Origin: Hanleya hanleyi
Lineage: Eukaryota > Mollusca > Polyplacophora > Lepidopleurida > Hanleyidae
Direction: 5' to 3'
DNA length: 64,000 bases
Assembly: GCA_036873755.1 (NCBI GenBank)
Contig: JAVTVY010018831.1
Coordinates: 1-64,000 of the forward strand
The translations under genes and the position numbers were made by a program. Position 1 is the stretch's first letter; the number at the start of each line of letters is the position of its first letter. Shown piece by piece: positions 49,864 through 61,345 of this stretch. The notes beneath the pieces were generated by a model. It did no database searches, was not told the DNA's origin, and worked only from the letters and a program-made list of their open reading frames with translations.

Positions 49864-51931
49864 GGCACCGTTTCCAATTATCGTTCGCGAATGAATCGTT
49901 TATTTCGTCAAATTTTCTCGAAGTCGCGATTTTCCAAGGCGCGAAGGAATGGTTTTTTTTCTTCAAAATAAACGATTCATTCGCGATCGCTGTTCGAATG
50001 GTTTTTTTTTCTGTTGGCAATCGTTTTTCAATCGAGAAAATTCTCGCGAATAAAAAGCGATATCGCGATTCAATCGCTTTTTAATCGAGAAAATATAAAC
50101 GATTGAAAAAAAACGATTGAGGATTATAGCCGAAAGTAGTACGCCATTGGTTCAGCCTGACTGACCCGCATACACATGCGAGTTTCTAACACTTCAGTCA
50201 GACAATATAAAGTTCGATCATTTTTTCTTCTTCCTTTTCCATTCTTTGCCTAGTGTAAAACTATAGCGTGTTTCTGTACAGTTGGCGGTTATATAGATAC
50301 GATGGGGATATTGAAAGAAATTGAAAAAAAATATCTATATATATACATAGGAATAATGGTTATGCATATAATTATAACTTCATATTTACATATATTTTGT
50401 ACGGGACACAGACCCGGATATGGTCAGATTGGGTCATTTGCACTTGCAATTTCGTCTATTATTTTGGGTATTTCTGTGTTTTAAAGCTGGTATTATTCCA
50501 GATTTCTTGTGTAGTATTTTTCGTGAACGTTTTTGGCATCTGTGCGGGCTGAATTTTGAGTTGATTCGTCAGATTTTCGCTGTACGCGTGGTTTTTTGTC
50601 CTACGATCACCATTTTCCTTGTGTAGATAGATGGCGCTGTATTGAATATAACATTGTCATACGGGGTTTTGAGTCTTCGAAAGCACTTAATTATTAATAT
50701 ATAGCGCGGGCTATTTGTAAAAATTTTCACAACTGGTTAATCCAGTAAGAGATGAAATTATATACTATTCAGTTGGTTTTTGGCTTGAGCTTCCCTTTGG
50801 AATCATTCATAGTTCATTTATCAAAATATAAAATTAAAATAAAAAGTATTGTACATATGCGAATCCAACCGTTATATGCGATTCAATCACCATTGTGATA
50901 TGTATTTGATATAAATATGAAATCACTGCCGCGAATATTCTTATAATAAATAAAATTAACTTGATGGTGATTTTTTGAACTTATTCACATCTCAATAGCT
51001 TAAAAACTGTACCAAAACATGAATGGATACCCTTTCCTAATGTATGTTTTACTATAACAAAATATACATATTTAATTACACTATTTTTCACCTTAATTAA
51101 CCTAGAAATTCTCGGCTGGAGGGCTAAGCTGTTCTGGGTTATCGCCATGCGCCCATTCACACCTCTATGAAGCCTGTGCCGTAATCATTCTGATAATGCA
51201 ATCAACGACGAACTCAAATCCACTTATGACCTGTACCCGGTATTTACAAAACAAGATATTGTGACTATCATCCTGTATTGTTTATACCAAGTTGCATGAA
51301 TATATGAGGAAATTATCGAAAGTATGAAGGGAATGACTGAACATTAATATATTGTCGACTCACACGATTATTGAATAAACATGTAATTTTGTCATTTACG
51401 CTTCGCCAGAGTAAACCTGAGCACGAACGTCACAGGAAGCATGGTACAGGTATATGTATAGATATTTCCAGCATACGCCCTACTTCGGCTTGTAGGAGAC
51501 TATAGATCGTGAATCATATATATTATTCGGTTATCTTGCGCATTTATACAGTATAGTATAGTAATATAGGTTTTTCCATCGACAAATCCGCAATCAACAT
51601 TACATGTAGTTCCCTGTTCGCGGATAGAGCGGCGTACGACGGCAACACGGCCTATGTGTCAAATATCACTCCGCCTCACGATTCTCTCGCGCCTTGAAAA
51701 AAAACCGATTCTCTCGCGATTGAAGATTCGCGATCAAGAACGGATCGCGCATGGGTAAACGATTCAAAAACGATATCGCGAGAGAATGGTTTTTTCCAGA
51801 AAAGGTTCAATCGTTTTTTCTCATTTTTTCTCTCGATATCCTCGCGACTGATTCGCGACTGATCGTTTTTCAATCGAGAAAATTGAAGAAAAATCGCGAC
51901 TGAAGGAAAAACGATTAATGGAAACGATCCC
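49864..51931. mobile_element. Harbinger-like non-autonomous element inside the LTR
   Basis: Flanked by TTA on both sides (49861-49863, 51932-51934), with ends GGCACCGTTTCCAATTATCG and CGATTAATGGAAACGATCCC in inverted orientation. The subterminal regions are rich in TCGCGA and AATCGTTTTT. A 3-bp TTA duplication and GG...CGTTTCC termini are typical of PIF/Harbinger. The uninserted site is visible in the sister LTR at about 41051. No transposase or Myb-like protein was found in the 2.07 kb. Confidence 0.8.
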
Positions 51932-53139
51932 TTATATAGTACACGGTTGCTAGAGTGTTGCTAACCTATGACAAAAATCTCACGGCCTAAATTTAAAGGA
52001 TTAATTTGATTGGCTGACAAATACGTATGACCGAAAATCATGACGTCACTCACTACAGAGAGACACAATTGAAGCAAACATGGCTGCCGACAACTGCGCA
52101 AAAACCAAGGAGAGTTTAGCACTTTTGAGCGGCCAAAATATGTCTAAATTTTGACGAATCATATACTATATTATATATAGTTTTGAAGCCCGTATCCTGA
52201 ACTTGATTATTATGACAATAACTTTGAATGGGAACGCTTCAAGACAGAGGATGGATTAACAATGTTCCACCGAAAAATGACACTTGAACAGATATGTCTG
52301 AAGCGAGAAAACCCGAACGTTTTCTGCGCTGTAAGGAACATTGACAAACATACCACGGGAAACCATACAATCACAGGCTATATAAAGCTCGACAAGGTAA
52401 GCCGAATATCCATAATTCAAAATGTTATAGTCTAGCAGTGCTAAAGATATTCCTAAAGATGACAAATTTAAAGTTACCCAAAACTTCACATCAGCGATCG
52501 CTGAAAGAAACAAGATGGCGAATGCTGCCGATCTCACAGTCTGCAAATCTTTGAAAAATCTATAACTTGACAAATACTTTGTCTAAAATATTGACACGTC
52601 AAGACAAGCTCCATACATATTACAACGTTTAAGTCCTAAAAGGATATCGCGTGATACGAGGTACAAATATTAAAATTTTACATTCATTTATCACGAAAAA
52701 CGATGTTGTCAGACATTCCTCCATATGTTAGTATATACGCAATATGCCGAAAAAGCCGTGTCGACTTCAAAAATCAACATGTCCGAAAATACTAAACCTA
52801 GCGTATTGCTACTTCAAGACAATGTTCCTATGTATGTGTACTTCCTATTTCCAGCGGGAATCTACGTAATAAAATTTATAAAATAATTAAACTTACAATT
52901 CTAGCACGTAGGGGTCAAAAACTTCCTTTGAGTTTTCTAGATAATTCTCCGTGTGCGCGTGCATACAGTCAGAAAAAGATAAGGCTCTAGAGGAGGGAGA
53001 TATGTTTACAGTTCTTATTAGCTAGAAGTTACATTTACCCGTGAAATTCCTGAAAATAATGTTGTTTGACCATGAATCAAACATAACCCTATAGTTTATA
53101 TTTATTACCTTCTGTAAAATATTTTCTATTTTCGCCGCA

Positions 53140-53418
53140 ATATATATATATATATATATATAATCGTCAAATCACGTTATAGTAGTTTATCGAATTTCGT
53201 AAAATAGTTGTGGTAGAAAGACTGCTGAAGGTTTCTTTTATTCTCGCAGTAACTCGGCCAGAGAGACAGGTGCATAGCTAACAGTTGGGCTATTTAGTCC
53301 ACGGCAACATAGTTCAATTTTCTCCCGTGTGCAGAGACAATGTTAGGGGCACCGAATAAAGGTCTTTTGAATGGTATTGATGTCAATATCGACGCATAAT
53401 ACATCACTATTTGAACTT
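53140..53418. other. TA microsatellite and unclassified DNA
   Basis: (TA)n at 53140-53162 abuts the LTR end. The rest shows no recognised feature. Confidence 0.6.
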
Positions 53419-54481
53419 AATGGACCGGTGCGCACAGAGAATGATAATAGATGTGCGCTCGGCTGTGACAATACGATGTACATAATTTAACTCGCACGGT
53501 CAGTTAGCTATACTTGTATTATAAGCCGTATATTAACGGAAGGGGTTGAATAAACTATACCGGCGGTATGTCCAACCGTACAGTATTTGACAGAAATTCG
53601 CGCACATATATATTTAAGGCCGAATAATTAATAAACCTCGATTATCGAACTGTTTTAGACTAAGAAAATTCAAGTGTTTCTGAAAGAATGTCGTTTCCAT
53701 GTATACCGGCGCTTATCAAAGGGGGACCGTTTGCGAAAGTGCAATGGACCGGTGCGCCCAGAGAATGACAATAGATGTGCGCTCGGCTGTGACAATACGA
53801 TGTACATAATTTAACTCGCACGGTCAGTTAGCTATACTTGTATTATAAGCCGTATATTAACGGAAGGGGTTGAATAAACTATACCGGCGGTATGTTCAAC
53901 CGTACAGTATTTAACAGAAATTCGCCCATATATATATTTAAGGCCGAATAACTAATAAACCTCGATTATCGAACTGTTTTAGACTAAGAAAATTCAAGTG
54001 TTTCTGAAAGAATGTCGTTTCCATGTATACCGGCGCTTATCAAAGGGGGACCGTTTGCGAAAGTGCAATGGGCCGGTGCGCACAGAGAAGGACAATACAT
54101 GTGCGCTCGGCTGTGAGAATCCGAGGTACATAGATTTAACTCGTACAGTCAGTTAGCTATGCATATATTATAAGCCGTATATTAACGGAAGGGTTAAATA
54201 AACTATACCGGCGGTATGTCCAACCGTACAGTATTTAACAGAAATTCGCCCATATATATATATTTAAGGCCGAATAATTAATAAACCTCGATTATCGAAC
54301 TGTTTTAGACTAAGAAAATTCAAGTGTTTCTGAAAGAATGTCGTTTTCATGTATACCGGCGCGTATCAAAGGGGGACCGTTTGCGAAAGTGCAATGGACC
54401 GGTGCGCCCAGAGAAGACAATAGATGTGCGCTCGGCTGTGACAATACGATGTACATAATTTAACTCGTACGGTCAGTTAGG
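53419..54481. repeat. 324-bp satellite, 3.3 copies
   Basis: AATGGACCGGTGCG starts at 53419, 53743, 54067 (G variant) and 54393, a period of 324-326 bp with high similarity between copies. Each unit includes GTGCGCTCGGCTGTGACAAT, CTATACCGGCGGTATGT and CAAAGGGGGACCGTTTGCGA. No coding signal. Confidence 0.93.
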
Positions 54482-54849
54482 CATACATGTCATTTGCTCT
54501 AATACATTGTGTTGTGTTCGTCTATAATATATGAAAGACCTTCTCTCAACATACGCTATGATTCGACCAATAGATCTTTTAAGAAACGAACCGCTTGTTC
54601 TCAAAGGAATGATTGATAATGCGAACTTACCTTCATCAAATGTTTTCTCGTCCTCCATTGTATGCCGAGACAGGAAATCGACCAAATACGTAAAAAACGC
54701 ACCTTCGTGCGCCAGAGGCCTGTGACCACTGAGCTCGAAAACTCTCTTCTTTTATCCTATTAGCTGTCAAAGGGTCACGTTATGTTTTTATTGTTAGCTA
54801 ACAAAGGGGCTGCTAAAAATAGACGTCAAGGTCGATGCCCCCGGGTCAT
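54482..54849. other. No gene recognised
   Basis: Open frames exist on both strands (for example 54473-54685 minus) but match nothing known to me. They could be remains of the element that supplied the polymerase relic. Confidence 0.35.
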
Positions 54850-55069
54850 AGCGACCCTGACCTAATTACGTAACACTATTGCATCATTTAGATCGATTTC
54901 TCACGTCATCGACCTACTTTAGAGCGACCCTGACCTAATTACGTAACAATATTACATAATTCAGACCGATTTCTTACGTAATCGACCTACTTTAGAGCGA
55001 CCATGACCTAATTACGTAACACTATTACATAATTTAGACCGGTTTCTTACGTAATCGACCTACTTTCCC
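54850..55069. repeat. 73-bp tandem repeat, three copies
   Basis: AGCGACCCTGACCTAATTAC begins at 54850, 54923 and 54996 (last copy with ATG for CTG). It is followed by a block with TGACGTCA sites at about 55085. Confidence 0.9.
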
Positions 55070-55153
55070 GTGACCTCACCCCAGTGACGTCATACGATGA
55101 CGTCAAACGCGTCATACTTGACATAGATACGGCCATCAGGGCTCTCTTACTAC

Positions 55154-57404
55154 TTACAGGGCATTGGCGTCAAATCCGATGATTTTGGCACAGGGTTTCC
55201 CACCTGGAAGGGTGGTGACGTCCTTCTCGTGATAACGGTGGAAAATATGGCTAGGTCCGTCGACGATATTCTGCTTTAAACAATCATAGATATCCGCGTC
55301 TTTTTGTTGTATGAGTGAAAAGTACGCGGAACAATCTTGAAAAAGATGGCGAAGCGCGAGACCCGGTAAACTCAAGCACTCTTTGAATATGTCCACGCGC
55401 ATTTGATCCCGAAAGTGTTGGGCCATTTTCTCGGCCGCTTCGAGGAATGGAACCACATCTAAGTTGTTATAATACACCAGGAAATCACGCAAGGTCTGCA
55501 TATGTTGGTCGTTCCATACTTGCTGTAGTTCCCGGTACGTGTCTTCCGGACATTCTACTTGCTTCAGATCGTCGAAGAAAGCGTCCCGGGGTGGTAACTG
55601 TGTTTCCTCCAAGCGGTCGAGCGTTGACAAATAGGTGTAAGGAAACCTCCCTTTGTTTTGTGCACAGTCATAGGCCTTTACCCACTGATCGTAGCTGTAA
55701 TTTGGAGCTAAGTAGTTGCGTACATCCAGGAAATGGAGTGATGTGGTGGTGAGGGCCATGTGGTTGTTGATCTTTTTGATGACGGACTTGATGGTATCGG
55801 ACTGGGCCAAGTAAGGGTAGAGAAATTCCTTCACCATGTTCAAGTCGTATCGCCCCGAATTGAAGCCGAGCACAGATAACTGGCCTAGGTATTGTAGGAA
55901 GCGCAACTTCAGTTTCTCCGCATACGGCTTGGGTAAGGGTACAGCCTCCGCCTGAATGTCCTGCATCGCCGACTCCGACTCCGTCTCCGACTCTTCATCG
56001 TCGCTGAAGGACACACCAGGTGTAGGAATACGATCGTCAAGTTGCTCCGGCACGTCCTCGAACTTGGACACCAACAGTTCTGTACTGGCCGCACTCACTG
56101 CCTCTAAATACTCCATCATCCGAGTAATCAACTCATGGGAGTGTCCAGTGGACACGAAACAGACAGGTGCAACGTCATAGCCGGGTACGTTATCCGGGTA
56201 CGTTACTGGAAATACTGACACTCAGGGGAATATGGCGCTGTGTCCACTGCGTTTTGGCTGAGAAAATTTCCATGGGTTCCAAAATGGCCTCGAAATCATA
56301 ACACGCCCGGTAGGGAAAACAACGGTCCTCTTCCGGTATGACAATCCCCTCATCAGCTAGGTCTTCGAAAATATTAGGCGTGTTATGGTACACTCCACCA
56401 GGAAATTTGCGTTTCACAGCGTTGTCACAAATCTTCTCGTGGGAGTGTAGATTGGTGGACCGATCAAACACCCGATGGCACTGAGAACAACTGTAGGATT
56501 GTGCATACAGGCTCATATCGTGGATCAGCGAAAAATGACTCACCCCTCCGTTGTCGAAGACATTGACTTTCATCGTAGAGGCATACCGTTCTGTTGAGCG
56601 ATGAACCAATTCAGCCACAAATGTATCCTCCTCCTCCTCCTTCGGTAGTAAACACAAAGATATTCACGTGGAACAGTGTTTCCACGACATCCAAATACTT
56701 GAATGGGACTCCCCGGAACTAATATCTTGCGCCTCTAAATACTCTTCCCAATACAGTGTTGCATTTCTATCACAAGTCCGCGGACTACACTGGTCCAAAT
56801 GAACGGCCAAACACTGAAACAGACATTTCCGGTCTTTGTAGGGCCAATGGTTGCCTCCCGCTAACGCATACAGGCCTTTTCGATTGAGCAGCCAAGGCGC
56901 AAGAATAACAGGAGCGCCGATGGGGTGATTTCTCATTTTCGTGACGAAAAATGTGACGTTCGTCACCATTTCTACAATCCATTTGGTGTTGGGACGTTGC
57001 AACCGGGCCCATTCCATTGGATCCAACGTAGTCAGTTGGTCGATGAGTGGCTCCAGAGAAATAGCATCCGTGACCGTGAACGGCTGGTCAAACACATAGG
57101 AATTATTACTGAGATAGAAATACCGCAGTTGGTCCGTCTCTTTGTGCCGTAAGATATACCCAAATGTCACATTCAATTTGAAGGCTGTCACCTGATCTGT
57201 AGAAATGTTCTCGGCGTAAGTAGGAAGATGCGTGAGGTCCTCCAACCGAAAATTATACAAATCCAATAGACGACGGTGACGGTGGAAACAACGGCGTATC
57301 GTGGTCCAGAGACGGCGGTACAACGCACTCACACGCTCGTCTTCGGGTAAGACTTCAGCCGGAGGCGCTCCTGGGTCCTCTGGAAAATCTTCTCCACGTC
57401 TCAT
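55154..57404 (-). pseudogene. Broken type-B DNA polymerase (Polinton/Maverick-like), exonuclease half
   Basis: Three minus-strand frames in sequence. 57404-56664 has an N-terminal region with YKDRKCLFQCLAVHLDQC, an OTU-protease-like D..C pattern. 56657-56190 has a zinc-finger-like CSQCHRVFDRSTNLHSHEKI and the Exo I motif YDFEAIL. 56221-55154 has Exo II GFNSGRYDLNMV, Exo III YYNNLDVVPF and ends at GFDANAL, the start of polymerase motif A. This order is typical of the DNA_pol_B_2 family of self-replicating virus-like transposons. Breaks: a frame change near 56.66 kb, and a 13-bp tandem duplication (56181-56206) coinciding with the second frame change. The palm domain is absent from the window. 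At the end, a GTAAGT splice-donor-like sequence (minus strand, 55157-55152) directly follows the motif A codons. It is not functional as it stands. Confidence 0.82.
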
Positions 57405-57419
57405 GCTATCGGTCTGTCT

Positions 57420-57790
57420 TCAGGCTTCAGTGGTAGGCTGGTCACTCCTCAGGTAGACTGGTCACTCCTCAGGTAGGCTGGTGAGGCAGGCTGGTCAGGT
57501 AGCTCCGATCGGCAGGGCAATGAATGAAGCAATTCTTTAAAAATTCCCTCTTTTATACGTTTTTCCGTGACATTCGTGTCTTTTCGGCAAACTCCGTGTC
57601 TCTTCGGTCACTTCCGTGTCTTTTCGGTAACGTCCGTGACTCTTCGGGCACCTCCGTGTATCTTCGGTAACCTCCGTGACATCTTCGGCCACCTCCGTGT
57701 CTCTTCGGTGACCTCCGTGACATCTTCGGTAACCTCCGTGTCTCTTCGGGCACCTCCGTGACATCTTCGGTCACCTCCGTGTCTTCCTCC
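57420..57790. repeat. Minisatellites upstream of the polymerase relic
   Basis: 57425-57510 has about three copies of GGTAGGCTGGTCACTCCTCA. 57558-57790 has about eleven copies of a 20-bp unit such as TCTTCGGTAACCTCCGTGAC. Open frames over the second array (57537-57912) are repetitive Arg/Thr-rich artefacts. Confidence 0.88.
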
Positions 57791-57884
57791 GTAACTACCC
57801 GAGTGTTCCCGTGTAAACTCGGATGTACCCGGAACACACAGCTAAAGGACCCGGATATAAGTCCCCGGATGTAAACCACGGATG

Positions 57885-58300
57885 AACAGGTCAGTACACG
57901 CATTCCTATCATTCAATATGACCTTGAACTATCACCTGATCTCCCGGTGATGGAAAAAAAATCCAAATACAAGTAAGTACACGCATCCCATCAATGGCAT
58001 TGCTAAAGGACCCGGATATGGGGCAATCCTTGCGAACGTGCAACAATGTTGCAATTCGGGGAGCCAGGTGTTCGGCACGTCACAACCCCAAGCAGACGAC
58101 AGCCTGGCGGGAAAAACCCCCACAGACAGGTCAGTACATGGCCTATCATGTTCCCACTCACCGAAAAAACACGAAGGTGAACGACATTGTACGGAAACCC
58201 CCACAGACATGTCAGTACATGTCCTATCAGATTCACGCCCCATTCACCCAGACCGGAAGTGACGTCATACCGCACGTGATGGAAAAAAACCCAAACCTAA
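57885..58300. repeat. Degenerate about 80-bp repeat
   Basis: ACAGGTCAGTACATGGCCTA and variants recur at about 57889, 57970, 58127 and 58207, each with a nearby A-rich run. The third and fourth are best conserved. Confidence 0.6.
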
Positions 58301-58365
58301 CATGTCTAAACATGATCCAAGGTCAAAGACGAGATGAAAGGATACAGGTCAACTCAAGTGCACTC

Positions 58366-58420
58366 ATTGACCTTTGACCTCTGTCACGTGATATGCAAAT
58401 TTCTGAGGTCAAAGGTCAAT
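58366..58420. promoter_or_regulatory. Perfect palindrome with nuclear-receptor-, E-box- and octamer-like motifs
   Basis: The 16-bp arms ATTGACCTTTGACCTC and GAGGTCAAAGGTCAAT are exact inverted copies around a 23-bp centre containing TCACGTGA and ATGCAAAT. Each arm contains a DR1 element (TGACCTTTGACC). A regulatory role is inferred from motifs only, and no gene start was recognised nearby. Confidence 0.4.
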
Positions 58421-58429
58421 GGGAGGGTT

Positions 58430-59370
58430 AATACTGTCTATATACTACTAATGTTACTGCTATAAATGTTTTACACCACTGTATAAACTACAATTACTCT
58501 ATTGAAGCTATCTGGACGCTTATAGCCTATAATGATGTTTATTGTCTGTTAGTTTCATCATGAAGCTAAAAGAGATGGAGGCACGACTCTCTCGGGCGAG
58601 GTGCCCTGGCCAGCAGTACCGCCCGCTGGGCCTTTGTATACTGAATAGCTGACAGCGGGCACAGCTTTCATTGATGTTCAATGTGCGTGACCGCCCGACA
58701 AATTCGCGGTCTGTTGGCGACTGATTAACAGGGCGGAAGTGAATCATCTAACCTGCGCATTGATAATAAGTTTGAATTACCAGATACAAATTATGCGCAG
58801 AGCAAATATTAAGAAATTTGAAGTAATGCGGATTATGGTGATGGTTTTATAATTTATGTGCGATACTATTTTCCCTAACTACATCGTGTTGAAAACTGAC
58901 TTTCATTTTTACCATTTTCGAGCATTTTAATCGATTTCGGTAATTTCCGCATTTCCAAATACTACAAAAATTTGCAAGGAAGTTCATATTAGCACTGGTA
59001 ACGCGTAGTCAAAACGGCATGAGGGAGCAGTCGCTCGTTCGAGTATAACCCACAAGTAAATAAATGGAAAAATCCCCATTTAAAATACATTAGGGATTTT
59101 GTCAAAATGTGAAAATTGTTCATTTTCAAGACAAAATAAACTCAATTTCCGCATTTCAAACCTCTGAAAAAATGAATCTGCCTATAAGAGAGAATAGATT
59201 TTTCTAAGTCACCAGTTATCATATTAAGGAGCAATGAACAGGAAAGCGAAAATATTGGTTTATGTGAACGCTAGTTTGACGTTTTCTTCTCTTCAGGTGC
59301 CATATTAAGGCTATTAGCTAATTGGCACTTGATCAGCAATACCCCCTGTGGGATAATCCCCGAGTAATCG
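58430..59370. other. No gene recognised
   Basis: AT-rich DNA. A block at 58552-58590 (CTAAAAGAGATGGAGGCAC) recurs inverted near 61150-61175, so both are probably parts of one dispersed repeat. Confidence 0.45.
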
Positions 59371-59374
59371 TCAG

Positions 59375-60025
59375 GCCCCAATCAACAAATGCCTGAGAGA
59401 TTCCCCTACAACGTCTCATTATGAACAGCTATATCCCAGTTCATCCAATTATTAGCTGAGACGCCCTTGTAAACTATCTAAATCCGATAAGTATATTAAA
59501 AAAATAAATATAAATAAAACAATATATTGACATGCACAGTTGGATACCAACGTATGGATGGGTTCGTGGCGAGTTTATTTTTTTACTTTATTTGCGCATG
59601 CAGTGGTCATTTCAATACATGTTTACAAGTTCAACTATACAATATTATGAACAATTTATTAAGTTATGAAGAGGAAGGAAATGATTAACACATCTTTACC
59701 ATCCTTGGATATGAGCCCAATCGACAAATGCCCGAGCAATTAACGTCTCATTATCAACAGTTATCCCAGTTCATCCAATTATTAGCCGAGACGCCCTTGT
59801 AAACTGTGTAAATTAAAAAAAATATATATTATAAAAATAATAAAACAATATATTGACATACTGTTGGACACCACGTATGGCTGGGTTCGTGAAGAGCTAT
59901 TTACGGGTGCAGTGTTCATTTCAGTACATGTTTAAACGGTCAACTGTTCAATATTATGAACGACTTTATATTTAGTTATGAACAGGAAGGAAATAATTAA
60001 CACATCTGTACCATCCTTGAGTATG
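59375..60025. repeat. Tandem duplication, about 330-bp unit, two copies
   Basis: GTTCATCCAATTATTAGC, GAGACGCCCTTGTAAACT, AAAACAATATATTGACAT and AACAGGAAGGAAATAATTAA (GAAGAGGAAGGAAATGATTA in copy one) occur in the same order in 59375-59710 and 59711-60025, with scattered indels. Confidence 0.85.
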
Positions 60026-60539
60026 GTTTTATTCGGTCATGTGATGTTTTAATAATAATAATAATTAATAATTCAATAATTTCGTCATACTTATTATACT
60101 TGTTTCAGATAATAAAGAAATGAATCATACTGGTATTTTCTAGATAGGCCCTAACAAGTTTGACGGGCCGCAAAAATACGCGATATGGTCGTAAAATAGG
60201 AATATCTTTTACTGGATTTTTATTGACATATGGCAGATTTGGACATATGGTTTTTAAAATAAAAGACGTTAAAATTTACCAATAAATCAAATATATCCAG
60301 ACACCGTTTCTACAAACAAGATGGCATATTTGCTATAGTTCAGTTCAGTAGGTAAATCCCTCCTCTATATAGGAGCACCTCCGTATAGGAGTACATATTA
60401 ATACACAATCAATTGGAACCACTCAACATTTATAGCTCAACTATCGTGCTGTGAAGTGAACATTTATACAATTCTACAATTGGACGAACTACTATCCTGA
60501 AAGTGTTGAGATAGTCTAACCATGTGAGCTTCCTAGCGG
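60026..60539. other. No gene recognised
   Basis: AT-rich with a short (TAA)n run near 60050. No exon or family seen. Confidence 0.45.
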
Positions 60540-60806
60540 TGTATGCGATGTACTACTGTGAGTGAATTTATATAGCGGTCACTGAAAGACACCCAGGTAC
60601 TTTATTCCCCAAGTACCTCCGCTGGCGAAGGTCTAGCGTAGCAACTAGTTCCACCATCAGTCCATATTACCCTGGACACCGAATCAGTCCAGCGCCTTGT
60701 GAATAGTATATATGTGAGCGGTCACCGGCGAGGGGCGAACCCACGCCAGCTGTAGCACTCCGGGTCAGAGTCAAACACTCTAACTACTCGGCCACGACAC
60801 GCTCAC
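60540..60806 (-). mobile_element. tRNA-derived SINE
   Basis: On the minus strand the head reads GTCGTGGCCGAGTAGTTAGA with an A box TGGCCGAGTAG (60784-60794) and a B box GGGTTCGCCCC (60732-60742). The spacing suits a class II (Ser/Leu-like) tRNA. The body continues to lower coordinates, with GGAATAAAGTACC near 60600. It is not a working tRNA: the acceptor stem does not pair. Confidence 0.6.
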
Positions 60807-61190
60807 CTCAATATATTTATTTCCCCCGAAATCTACCTTATTCAAATAATTATAACAGAGCATTTAACCCCATGATCATAGTTAATAGTTAACATACTGC
60901 CTGAATGACTGATCTGTTCAGATGTGTAATGCCACAAGCCTTGGTGATATTACCAACAGCGAGAGGTTGAGTATCAATTCACATTCACAATACACTATCT
61001 CTTTACGTGGTCGCGATAATGTTACTACGGCGCGTGCGCGTAAAACCGATAATTGCCGAGCAAGACCGAGTCTGTCTTAATCCCTTTGCTAATCCGTTGG
61101 AATCCCACTGAGGCGGTCACGCACATGGTACACTTTGATCTGACGGAATTGTGCCTCCATCTCTTTTAGCTCCATGGTTTCATGCACTGT
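60807..61190. other. No gene recognised
   Basis: Unclassified sequence between SINE and LINE tails. Confidence 0.4.
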
Positions 61191-61236
61191 CCCAGGGATG
61201 TTTGGTATAATGAATTGATTCTGATTCTGATTCGCA
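61191..61236 (+). mobile_element. LINE-like 3' tail
   Basis: AATGAATTGATTCTGATTCT with short direct repeats is typical of non-LTR element 3' ends. The upstream 61140-61190 block is shared with 58552-58590. Confidence 0.4.
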
Positions 61237-61254
61237 CCCCACCCTACTCGACAC

Positions 61255-61345
61255 GATCTCGGACAATTTCAGTTCAATTTTATTGTACATATACGCTCAC
61301 AATGGAGCAGGGTACAAACTTTTAAATCAAAACACACAATAATAG
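61255..61345 (-). mobile_element. LINE 3' end fragment
   Basis: Similar in layout to the element at the right end of the window: CAATTTTATTGTACATATAC, then GAGCAGGGTACAAAC against GGGCAGAGTACATAAAG there. Probably a truncated member of the same LINE family. Confidence 0.45.

Larger units (their letters stand above)
39934..53139 (-). mobile_element. 13-kb Ty3/Gypsy LTR retrotransposon with giant LTRs and an extra zinc-finger ORF
   Basis: The minus-strand order is 5' LTR (53139-48919), gag, protease-RT-RNase H, integrase, a zinc-finger ORF, and 3' LTR (42274-39934). The LTRs begin TGTGGCG/TGCGGCG and end CCGCTACA. The primer-binding site TGGTGGCAGTGGTGGGATT, directly inside the 5' LTR, is complementary to a tRNA-Leu-like 3' end. 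The polypurine tract GCAGGGGGTAG abuts the 3' LTR. No clear target duplication was found: the flanks ACATG and ATATA differ. One frameshift separates RNase H from integrase and another splits the last ORF, so this copy is probably inactive though well preserved. Confidence 0.92.
48919..53139 (-). repeat. 5' LTR of the 13-kb Gypsy element, with insertion
   Basis: 4221 bp as it stands, about 2150 bp without the 2068-bp Harbinger-like insert (49864-51931) and its 3-bp duplication. The minisatellite (49587-49730) has 8 copies against 17 in the other LTR, which accounts for most of the remaining length difference. Confidence 0.9.

Noticed and set aside
57537..57912. Arg/Thr-rich frames of 75-119 codons
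   Set aside because: Translation of a 20-bp minisatellite.
59280..59400. Candidate next SLC18-like exon after an ATTCTTCTCTTCAG-like acceptor
   Set aside because: The frame after the acceptor does not give the expected GPxxGG helix and meets a stop.
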